Positions 17,636 through 25,004 of a stretch of DNA of 64,000 nt are shown here, in pieces. Source of the DNA: Anderseniella sp963700895 (GTDB lineage: Bacteria > Pseudomonadota > Alphaproteobacteria > Rhizobiales > Aestuariivirgaceae); NCBI GenBank assembly GCA_963700895.1, contig CAVOZI010000011.1, positions 62,001 to 126,000 of the forward strand. The letters run 5' to 3'. The notes under the pieces were generated by a model, which had not been told where the DNA came from, did not search any database, and worked only from the letters and a program-made list of their open reading frames with translations. Position 1 is the stretch's first letter. Every line of letters begins with the position of its first letter. Position numbers and translations under genes: made by a program.

Positions 17636-18013
17636 TTGCCGCTAATTGCAGCACTTGTAACAGTTATCAAGCATGGAGTGTGCCTTTTGTTCAGATTTCC
17701 CCAAACGCTACTTGTTTTTGCAGCGTTAATTGCTCCGCAGACTGCTTTCAGTGCTGACAAGAAGTTGGGTGAAGAGCGATACAATCAAACGTGTATTGCT
17801 TGTCATGGACCAGCCGGAAAAGGCGTATCCAGTTACCCCAAAATTTCCGGCAAAGAGATTTCATATACGATTGCCAAATTGGAGGCCTACAGAAAAGGGA
17901 TAGAACAAGGACCGAACTCATCTCTGATGATAATGATGGCCCAGCCCTTGACCGATGAAGAAATCTCAAATTTGGCCGCGTATTTGGAAGATGCCAAATA
18001 TGTCGTTGAATAG
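17636..18013 (+). CDS. Class I c-type cytochrome, periplasmic
   Basis: The protein has an N-terminal hydrophobic signal segment (LLFRFPQTLLVFAALIAPQT, cleavage likely near AFSA), one haem-binding motif CIACH, and the downstream methionine ligand region MIMMAQPLTDEEI. This is the compact cytochrome c553/c4-like fold of about 80 mature residues. The start is uncertain: TTG 17636 opens the frame, and GTG 17678 is an alternative just before the signal segment. It lies 10 bases before the PQQ-type dehydrogenase gene, so it is probably that enzyme's electron acceptor. Base composition is less GC-rich than the flanking chromosome, consistent with transfer. Confidence 0.85.
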   Translation: MPLIAALVTVIKHGVCLLFRFPQTLLVFAALIAPQTAFSADKKLGEERYNQTCIACHGPAGKGVSSYPKISGKEISYTIAKLEAYRKGIEQGPNSSLMIMMAQPLTDEEISNLAAYLEDAKYVVE

Positions 18014-18023
18014 GGAGGAAAAG

Positions 18024-19349
18024 ATGAAAAAGACATCTACAGGTTTATTTTCTGGAATCATGGCGTCTGCGATGGTTTTTGGAATGTCGTTGGTTGCTCA
18101 AGCAGACAATCACGAAGGAGCCATGGACGTACCCACCATCAAGTCCGAGGTCGTGCTGAAGGGACTGGAAAGCCCTTGGGACATGGCCTTCTTGCCAGAC
18201 GGCACGATGTTCTACACCGAGAAGTGCAAAGGTCTGTCCGTTAGAACCGCGGATGGATCCGTGAACGCATTGTATGGAATGAAGGACTCCAAGGGTTTCG
18301 CCGATAGCGGCAGTGACCTTTTCTGCGAAGCGCAAGCAGGCATGCTTGGCGTGGTTGCAGACAGGCATTTCGACAAGAACCGCATTCTTTACGTCTACTC
18401 GTCCTCCACCAAGTATCGCGGAGATGGGTGCAAGACAAACTTTGAAAGGTGCGACGGCAACATTGTGATGAGGTTCAAGGTCAGCGATGACCTCAAGAGC
18501 GTCTCTGACCGGACTGATATCGTTACTGATATTCAGTACAAGCCATTCCCTTCCAATCAGCCTTTCGGCGACCCTGGCGCTCACAACGGCGGCAGACTCC
18601 GCGTTGGGCCTGGAGGCTACCTCTGGGTAACTGGTGGCGACCGTCACAGAGGTGTTTGTCCTCAGGATGGAACGCTGCTGTGTGGCAAGGTCCTGCGGAT
18701 CGACATGGACGGCAACCCTCACCCGGACAACAATCCGCCCGAAGGCTTTGACAAGCGCATCTACACCTATGGGCACAGGAACGTTCAAGGCATCGATTTC
18801 CGTCCGAGCGACGGCAAGGCGTTCACGGCTGAACATGGTCCGTGGCACAACGATGAAATCACCGCGCTTGTTAACGGCGGCAATGCCGGTTGGGACCCTG
18901 CCCAGAACAGAGGTGGCAGAGGCGAGTGCCCGGATGAATACTGTGGCTACGAACCAAATCAGAAAGAGGGAATGGACCCGGCGTTGCGTGCTGCATACAC
19001 GCCGATGAGCGACACCCGCTTCAAGGATCTGATGCCGCCGGCATGGAACAATAACGGGTTCTCCCAGGGAACCGGCTCTGCGGCCTTCCTGACGGGGGAG
19101 AACTGGGGCATTTACGAAGGTCGCCTGGCGGTGGGCATCATGGGTATCGGCTTTGGTGGCACACCACCCGGGTCAAGAATTGACATGATCAGCATCACCC
19201 CTGACGGTTTGGGGATCAATGGCCTCACCCGCATGCCTCTCGGATTCTCAAAGAGGTTCCGCGGGTTGGTTATGGGCCCGGATAACGCGCTTTATGTCGC
19301 TGTCGACGAAGGCGAAATTTACAAAGTGACGGCGGAAAGCAAGAAGTAA
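18024..19349 (+). CDS. PQQ-dependent soluble sugar (aldose) dehydrogenase family protein
   Basis: ATG 18024, behind GGGAGGAAAAG, gives a signal peptide (MKKTSTGLFSGIMASAMVFG to VAQA) and a 441-residue six-bladed beta-propeller of the GSDH/sorbosone dehydrogenase family. Recognisable blades include PWDMAFLPDGTMFYTEK, GAHNGGRLRVGPGGYLWVTGG with the family's catalytic histidine, TYGHRNVQGIDFRP and AEHGPWHNDEI. These enzymes oxidise sugars or related alcohols in the periplasm with PQQ and pass electrons to a cytochrome. The adjacent cytochrome c gene and the pqqA-like gene upstream support a functional unit. The true substrate is unknown. Confidence 0.9.
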   Translation: MKKTSTGLFSGIMASAMVFGMSLVAQADNHEGAMDVPTIKSEVVLKGLESPWDMAFLPDGTMFYTEKCKGLSVRTADGSVNALYGMKDSKGFADSGSDLFCEAQAGMLGVVADRHFDKNRILYVYSSSTKYRGDGCKTNFERCDGNIVMRFKVSDDLKSVSDRTDIVTDIQYKPFPSNQPFGDPGAHNGGRLRVGPGGYLWVTGGDRHRGVCPQDGTLLCGKVLRIDMDGNPHPDNNPPEGFDKRIYTYGHRNVQGIDFRPSDGKAFTAEHGPWHNDEITALVNGGNAGWDPAQNRGGRGECPDEYCGYEPNQKEGMDPALRAAYTPMSDTRFKDLMPPAWNNNGFSQGTGSAAFLTGENWGIYEGRLAVGIMGIGFGGTPPGSRIDMISITPDGLGINGLTRMPLGFSKRFRGLVMGPDNALYVAVDEGEIYKVTAESKK

Positions 19350-19397
19350 GTCTGCAAGCTTGGTGCCCGCGCTACACCTGTGGCGCGGGCATTCTTA

Positions 19398-20557
19398 TAC
19401 CAAGTCCCTGAGGGGCTGACTCGTTTGAGGGTTTTCAAATCAGCTGCAGCGTGATTCAGCATGGCAAACGAAGGAGGTTTGCCATGGCGATAGCGCTACG
19501 AGCGGATTTTGATGCGACCATATTGCGGGCGATTGCCCGACAGTCGAAGGATGCAGCCCAAACCCGGCGGCTGCTGGCATTGGCGGCGATCTATGATGGA
19601 GCAACACGGACACAGGCCGCTGAGCTTGGTGGAGTGACGCTGCAGATCGTGCGGGACTGGGTGGTGCGGTTCAATGCCGAGGGACCGGAAGGACTGGTCA
19701 GCCGCAAGGCGCCTGGCCAGCCCTCGAAGCTCAATGATGCACACCGGGCTGCACTGGTGCAGATGCTGGAGAGCGGGCCGGTTCCGGCAGCCCATGGGGT
19801 GGTACGCTGGCGCCTGGTCGACCTGTGTCAGTGGATCTGGGAAGAGTTCCGGATCAGCATTGCCAAGCAGACTTTGAGCCGGGAACTTCGTGCGATGGGC
19901 TATCGCAAGCTGTCAGCCAGACCACGCAATCATGCCCAGGCTGAGGGATCCATTGAGGATTTTAAAAAAGTTTTCCCCCGCGCCTGGTGGCGATCGCCCG
20001 GGACAAGGGCATCCACCGGGACAAGCTAGAGATCTGGTTTGCCGACGAGGCCCGCATCGGCCAGAAGAACAAGCTCACCAGGCGCTGGGCCAGGCGTGGC
20101 ACCAGACCGTCAGCCCCGCAGGACCAGCGCACAGCCTCGACCTATATCTTCGGGGCGATCTGCCCGAAGCGAGGTAAAGGCGCTGCCCTGGTCCTGCCGG
20201 CCTGCAACACCGAGGCCATGAACCTGCATCTGGCCGAGATCTCCGGTGAAGTCAGTCCCGGCGCCCATGCCGTCGTCATTCTCGACCAGGCTGGCTGGCA
20301 CCTGTCAAACCGGCTCAAGGTTCCGACCAATATCACCCTGCTGCCGCTTCCGCCCAAATGCCCCGAACTGAACCCGGTGGAGAATATCTGGCAGTTCATG
20401 CGCGACAACTGGCTCTCCAACCTGGTGTTCACGTCCTATGACAACCTGGTCGATCACTGCTGCCATGCATGGAACAGCCTCGTCGACCAGCCCTGGCGCA
20501 TCATGTCCATCGGACTGCGTGACTGGGCTCACAGGTTCTGATCAGTGGGACTTGGTA
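19398..20557 (+). mobile_element. IS630-family element (type B), copy 2
   Basis: The same ends and length as the copy at 11106–12265, in the same orientation, and nearly identical. It inserted 49 bases after the PQQ-dehydrogenase stop codon. Each copy has its own TA flank. Confidence 0.92.
19484..20541 (+). CDS. IS630-family transposase, copy 2 (−1 shift at an A6 run)
   Basis: Protein sequence in both frames is the same as in copy 1, with the frame change at TTTTAAAAAAG (about 19961–19971). The catalytic aspartates and glutamate are all retained. Confidence 0.9.
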
Positions 20558-20596
20558 TTATTTCGATCTTTCAGAATGTTTTGGGGGAAGGTACAG

Positions 20597-21019
20597 CTAC
20601 TGAACGGCTTGCTGCTTGCACAAGATTTCGGAAAGCCTTTCCGAAGGCGAATCCCTCGATATTGTACGCTTTGGCTTTTCCGTCATGTCGGTGTTCATCG
20701 CTGGCTGCTTCCAGTGCTTATCTGAGAAGAACGTATTCTGCAGTACCCTCTCCGTGCGATCTGAGCAGTCGATTTCCAACAGGCTTTGATAACCCTGCGC
20801 GCCCATGACCGACGTTTTGTACCGGATCCTGCTCCACACTTTGCGTAGGCTGGAACTTGTTTCCACGCGTGATGCATCAAAAAAGTAGACATCACCGTTC
20901 AATTCCTGGGAGTAGGTGCGCCACTCGCCTTCTCCTTCGCCAACAGCCAAGGCCACACTCGCCCCCGTGGCTGACACCATAAGGCAGGTTAGAAATGCTG
21001 TTCTCTTATTTGTGGCCAT
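20597..21019 (-). CDS. Exported Adhesin_E-like protein (140 residues)
   Basis: An N-terminal signal peptide (TAFLTCLMVSATGASVALA) is followed by WRTYSQELNGDVYFFDASRVE, KVWSRIRYKTS, GYQSLLEIDCSDRTERVLQ, W, and a final SERLSEILC. The order W...YFFD...VW...S..EIDC...C fits the surface-adhesin protein E family (PF16747-like) found as short secreted proteins. The two conserved cysteines could form a disulfide. Function is unknown. Its stop is 40 bases from the IS630 end, and its start region diverges from the second microprotein cassette. Confidence 0.68.
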   Translation of the reverse strand: MATNKRTAFLTCLMVSATGASVALAVGEGEGEWRTYSQELNGDVYFFDASRVETSSSLRKVWSRIRYKTSVMGAQGYQSLLEIDCSDRTERVLQNTFFSDKHWKQPAMNTDMTEKPKRTISRDSPSERLSEILCKQQAVQ

Positions 21020-21157
21020 TGAGAATGAGGTTCGAAAGTTTTCAATTCGAGTGACGGAAACTCGAACCGGTATATGGTTGTTGCCTGCACGAACTTAGAT
21101 GCTAGCCCGTCATACCGAACCCGCAACCCAATTTTCTAAAGTCCAAAATGTCTGCAA

Positions 21158-21213
21158 GTGGCACATTGCAGACTCTCCGCGCTTTCCTGGAAAGAGTCCG
21201 TTGTTGGGGGTAA
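21158..21213 (+). repeat. GTTGTTGGGGG intergenic repeat, copy 1
   Basis: This 56-base unit (GTGGCACATTGCAGACTCTC at its start, GTCCGTTGTTGGGGGTAA at its end) recurs inverted at 23425–23479 and 24702–24758. It overlaps a perfect inverted repeat GTCTGCAA/TTGCAGAC. In copies 1 and 3 it is directly followed by the CRP-like leader. Confidence 0.7.
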
Positions 21214-21230
21214 AACTGCCGTCCTCGGAA

Positions 21231-21246
21231 TGTGATAAATTGCACA
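21231..21246 (+). promoter_or_regulatory. CRP-like palindrome in the leader of microprotein copy 2
   Basis: TGTGATAAATTGCACA is a near-consensus CRP/FNR-superfamily site. It lies about 73 bases before the microprotein start. The leader after it, including CATCCGTCCGGGTGCGG and ATCAAACAGGAATTGCCTTC, is shared with copy 1. Confidence 0.62.
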
Positions 21247-21318
21247 TCCGTCCGGGTGCGGGTGGATGATAGTTGTGGTCATCAAACAGGAATTGCCTTC
21301 ACAGGAAGGACCGAGGCC

Positions 21319-21474
21319 ATGATCAGACAGCACCACACCAACTTCGCACAGAGCATCTTCGGATCAGCCCAGCGTCTGTTCCGCTCCAACAAGGATCATG
21401 GTCTGCTGGCTCCTGCTCACATCGATGCCCGCACGGCCCCTGACATCGGCATCAACCTGGTTGGGATGCGCTGA
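21319..21474 (+). CDS. DUF1127-like microprotein, copy 2 (51 residues)
   Basis: The product starts MIRQHHTNFAQSIFGSAQRL and ends HIDARTAPDIGINLVGMR. Compared with copy 1 the central linker differs (FRSNKDHGLLAPA against FRSNGTAEMLAAT) and arginine becomes proline in DARTAPDIG. Both ends and the AGGAAGGAC ribosome-binding site are conserved, so selection for the peptide is likely. It diverges from the Adhesin_E-like gene. Confidence 0.75.
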   Translation: MIRQHHTNFAQSIFGSAQRLFRSNKDHGLLAPAHIDARTAPDIGINLVGMR

Positions 21475-21532
21475 GCATCAAAGGTTCTCCCGTTAGGAAG
21501 CGTCAGACTTCCCCACTTCTCACCCTAACTCT

Positions 21533-21557
21533 CCCGGGTCACAAGCCCGGGGTTTTT
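21533..21557 (+). terminator. Intrinsic terminator of microprotein copy 2
   Basis: CCCGGG and CCCGGG pair around TCACAAG and are followed by TTTTT, matching the hairpin after copy 1. Confidence 0.85.
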
Positions 21558-21696
21558 GTTTGGGGTTGGAGCAATGAGCTTCGGCGGTGCTGCAGTTGAA
21601 GCCACCCCACAAATCACGGTATATTTGTTTGTATACAGACGACCTGTTCAGGCAGGTCCGGATCACCTGCAATCAGGCATCTACAGGAGTGCTGGT

Positions 21697-22023
21697 ATGG
21701 CCGAGGTAATGAACATTAGGGACGCCAACGGCCGTTTCGTTCCCGGCCAGAGTGGCAACCCGCAGGGCCGTCCGGGCCTCGATCCCGAGGTGAAGGAGAT
21801 CCTGTCGGCAGCCGCTCCAGACGCCGCCCGCAAGCTGGTAGAGCTGGCGCAGTCGGATGATCCCCGCGTGGCCACCGTGGCCTCACAGTCGATCCTGGAC
21901 CGGCTCTATGGCAAGCCCGCCACGTCAACGGACCTCAAGGTGCAGGGCATGGATAACGCTGCGCTTCATCACGCGGTGCTGATGCAGTTGAGTTCTGCCA
22001 TCAAGGACGGGGTTGAGGAGTAA
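21697..22023 (+). CDS. DUF5681-type protein (phage/mobile-element associated)
   Basis: ATG 21697 behind CAGGAG gives a 108-residue protein whose N-terminus, RDANGRFVPGQSGNPQGRPG, is the hallmark of DUF5681 proteins. These are often encoded beside phage terminase genes or on integrated elements. The remainder (EVKEILSAAAPDAARKLVELAQSDDPRVATVASQSILDRLYGKP) forms an ARM-like helical region. No terminase follows, so this may be a remnant. Function is unknown. Confidence 0.75.
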   Translation: MAEVMNIRDANGRFVPGQSGNPQGRPGLDPEVKEILSAAAPDAARKLVELAQSDDPRVATVASQSILDRLYGKPATSTDLKVQGMDNAALHHAVLMQLSSAIKDGVEE

Positions 22024-22693
22024 ACGGGCCAGGCAGATCAACTGCGCACTGGATCGAACCCCCTGGCCCGTGCCTGACATCAAACAGGAAATGCCAAGCC
22101 CGCTGAAACTATCAGGCCGCCAACCGCTTCACCAGCGATCCGATCCACAAAACCAATTTACTCTCAAATTACGCTTTACTCAGCCGCAAGACGTGGCAAT
22201 TATTTGCATACTGAAGGTGTGCGGCAAGACCTTCTGGAGAGGGGTCTTCGCTCGACTGAACGACCTGACCGTTTCTTGCAAGTCTTCGCGGACAGGTGCC
22301 GCACACCGCTTTTCAATCAAGCATAGTTGGCCTGACGGGCGCAAATTACGGTTTCGATTTTAAATTGTAGCAATTAGCTGTGTCAGCGAGGCAGTCGCAT
22401 CATTGGCTACTTCAAGATGACTGTGGCCACATGTATCGGGATTTGCGAGATCAGAGGCTTCTATGAACAAACTTGCAAGGCTAGGGGGTCAAAATTGCAT
22501 GCCGATTGACACACCTCACCACGTTTTCGCGGCAATGCTGCCATCCGTTGAAGGGTCGCACACGGGCAGCGTCAAGTGAGACTGGAGTTCTGGCGTTCAT
22601 CGAGTCTCACACGAATACCTTTTGACACCTGGACTCAGCTGTCGCAGACTCTCATAGAAACAAGTGAGACCACCTGCACAGGAGGCAGCCTCC
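22024..22693. promoter_or_regulatory. Gene-free stretch with possible resolvase recognition (res) site
   Basis: No gene is supported here. Directly before the resolvase gene the heptamer GTGAGAC occurs at 22576–22582, inverted at 22604–22610 (GTCTCAC), and again at 22664–22670. Inverted heptamers upstream of a serine resolvase suggest its binding sites or operator, but this is inference from spacing and context only. Confidence 0.35.
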
Positions 22694-23277
22694 ATGAAGA
22701 TCGGCTATGCCCGTACTTCCACCCTGGACCAGCAAGCCGGCTTCGAGGCCCAGATCCGTGATCTGGAACAGGCCGGGGCCGAGAAAGTATTCAGTGAACA
22801 GGTCTCCAGTGTGGGGCAGCGCACACAACTCGACGCCGCTCTCGACTACATCCGGGATGGTGACACGCTGGTGGTGACACGCTGGTGGTGACCCGGCTGG
22901 ACCGTCTGGCCCGTTCGGTCGAGCACTTGGTGCAGATCACCAGCACGCTGGAGCGCAAGGGCGCTTCGCTGCACATCCTGCAAATGAACATGGACACCGG
23001 CAGCCCGACCGGCAAGCTGATGCTGAACCTGCTTGGCTCCATTGCCCAGTTCGAGCGGGAACTGATGTTGGAGCGTCAGCGTGAAGGCATTGCCCGGGCC
23101 AAGGCTGAAGGTAAATACCAGGGCCGGGTGCCGACTGCCCGACGCCAGGCGGACAAGATCATCGAGTTACGTGGTCAGGGGATCAGGCCGGAACAGATCG
23201 GTCAACGCCTCGGCATCAGCCGGGCCAGCGTGTTCCGCATCCTCAAGGATGCACGAGAAAAGGCGGCTGCGGAATAG
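22694..23277 (+). pseudogene. Serine recombinase (resolvase/invertase family), frameshifted by a 14-base duplication
   Basis: The N-terminal part MKIGYARTSTLDQQAGFEAQ carries the catalytic serine (S9) of the resolvase family. The second part has the TRLDRLARSVEHL motif, the long helix around AQFERELMLERQREGIARA, and a C-terminal Hin-like helix-turn-helix (EQIGQRLGISRASVFRIL). The two parts are in different frames because ACACGCTGGTGGTG is present twice in tandem (22863–22876 and 22877–22890). Removing one copy restores a full-length protein of about 190 residues. Confidence 0.88.
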
Positions 23278-23677
23278 GATTGGGCCGTCCCGTACACCCC
23301 CTCCGGGTCCCCATGGGTCCCTCGGGGGCAGGTCCGTATCAGTGGGGGCCTCTCGCCTCAGCCAGCAATCACACGGTGCCTAGCGGTCTCGACCGGCTCA
23401 TCACGCCTCCGGGCAACTTCCGCATTACCCCCAACAACGGACTCTTTCTGCAAAGGCCCGGAGAGTCCGAGATGTGCCATTAGCTGCCATAAGGTAGGAT
23501 TAGATTGTTAGCCCTGCCAACACTTAGCCAATCAAAGCACGAAATGCTTTGAAGGCCGTCCAGCGCCGCCGTAAGCTTCTAAAAGATTGGCAGCTGGGAA
23601 ATGCCGGTTCAGGGACGGGGGAGACTGCATTGTAATATCCCCGCCAGAAGTATCCAGACGAACACGTTAGAGAGCCG
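23278..23677. repeat. Gene-free stretch holding an inverted copy of the GTTGTTGGGGG repeat
   Basis: The repeat lies at 23425–23479 in the minus orientation, with TTACCCCCAACAACGGACTC on the plus strand. Unlike the copies near 21.2 and 24.7 kb it is not followed by the CRP-like leader. I see no gene in the rest of this interval. Confidence 0.6.
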
Positions 23678-24610
23678 ATGCCAGCCCCAGATCTCGACGA
23701 CCTGCCGATCCTGAACGAGGCCACGGTCGCAGGAGTCCTCACCTACCCGCCGCTCGTTGATGCGCTGGAACGTGCTTTCATCGCCTTTTCGGCTGGCGAG
23801 GTCGCCCAGCCCGTCCGCCAGATCGTCCCGGTTCCAGGGCGCGACGCGATATTTGCCGCTATGCCAGCCGCCGGCGAAGGAATGGCGGTGAAGCTCGTCA
23901 CACTTTATCACAGCAATGCAGGCACTGACCTTCCGACCCACCAAGGGGTCATCGTGCTGTTCGATATCGGCACTGGCAGTCCGCTGGCGCTGATGGACGG
24001 ACGACTGATCACCGAGATGCGAACGGCAGCGGCTTCGGCCGTGGCTGCCCGCGCCTTGGCATCGGTTGAGCCGGCAGTAGTCACAATCATGGGCAGTGGT
24101 GTGCAGGCCCGCGCCCACGTGCCCGCGCTGTCCACCGTCCGGTCCTGGCAGGAGTTGCGCCTGTGGGCACGCAACCCCGACATCGGCGCACGGCTGGCCC
24201 AGGAGATTGGAGCCACTTTCGTTCCAGACGCCGAGGCCGCAGTTCGGGGCGCCGATATAGTGGCATGCTGTACGGCAGCTACCGAACCAGTGCTGTCCGG
24301 CGACTGGCTGAAGCCAGGCGCATTCGTCTCGGCAGTTGGCTGGCATGGGGCCGACGGACGCGAACTCGACGACGCGGCCATGGCCAACATAGTTATTGTG
24401 GAAAGTCGGGACGCCGCTGCCAATCAGGCAGGCAATGTCCGAGGCTCGGGTTGCCGGATCTTTGCCGAGATCGGCGAGGTGCTGTCCGGCAAGGCTACTG
24501 TGCCGCAGGGCGCCACCGTGATCTTCGACTCCGTGGGCATGGCAATCATGGACACGGCGGCGGCCACCCTTGCCTACCGACTCTGGAAGGACACGGTAGC
24601 CGCGCGCTGA
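23678..24610 (+). CDS. Ornithine cyclodeaminase / mu-crystallin family protein
   Basis: The 310-residue protein matches the family throughout: an N-terminal helical dimerisation part (PPLVDALERAFIAFSAGEVAQPVRQ), GMAVKLVTLYHSNAG, the motif GSPLALMDGRLITEMRTAAASAVAA that lines the active site, and a Rossmann nucleotide-binding motif GSGVQARAHV. Members include NAD-dependent ornithine cyclodeaminases, alanine dehydrogenases and other imine reductases, so the substrate is open. It stands alone on the plus strand, 395 bases before an agmatine-deiminase-type gene, which hints at amine or arginine-derived metabolism. Confidence 0.88.
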   Translation: MPAPDLDDLPILNEATVAGVLTYPPLVDALERAFIAFSAGEVAQPVRQIVPVPGRDAIFAAMPAAGEGMAVKLVTLYHSNAGTDLPTHQGVIVLFDIGTGSPLALMDGRLITEMRTAAASAVAARALASVEPAVVTIMGSGVQARAHVPALSTVRSWQELRLWARNPDIGARLAQEIGATFVPDAEAAVRGADIVACCTAATEPVLSGDWLKPGAFVSAVGWHGADGRELDDAAMANIVIVESRDAAANQAGNVRGSGCRIFAEIGEVLSGKATVPQGATVIFDSVGMAIMDTAAATLAYRLWKDTVAAR

Positions 24611-24612
24611 CC

Positions 24613-24758
24613 ATACAGGCAATTCCTGTTTGATGACCACAACCCTGAACCATCCGCACCCGGATCGATGTGCAATTTATCACATCGCAGAGACGGCAGC
24701 TTTACCCCCAACAACGGACATTCTGGGTAGCGGGGCATAGAGTCAGCAATGTGCCAAC
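24613..24758 (-). repeat. Orphan inverted copy of the microprotein leader plus GTTGTTGGGGG repeat
   Basis: Read on the minus strand, this stretch contains the repeat (24702–24758), the CRP-like site TGTGATAAATTGCACA (24669–24684), CCGGGTGCGG and TCATCAAACAGGAATTGCCT, matching the leader of microprotein copy 2. The match stops where the ribosome-binding site should begin and no microprotein follows; the ornithine-cyclodeaminase-type gene ends there instead. It is the only structure I see between 24611 and 25004. Confidence 0.7.
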
Positions 24759-25004
24759 TCCAGACGGTTCAGCCATCGCAACCCCAAGGTCGACTTTGCG
24801 GACGAAGCGGGCATTTGCACGAAACTTCTCAGGTCCGGTTCGATCCCGATTACTGCCGCTGCAGTCACCACGAGAAAGTGCAACGTAAGTTCCGTTAGTG
24901 ATCGTGTTGGCAACAGTCGTTGGCAGTTCAGATCGTCCTTGCCAAACGGCCTTTTGTCACAGAATGCTGGTGTGATCGCATAGATGCATCTGGAGGAAGT
25001 CACG

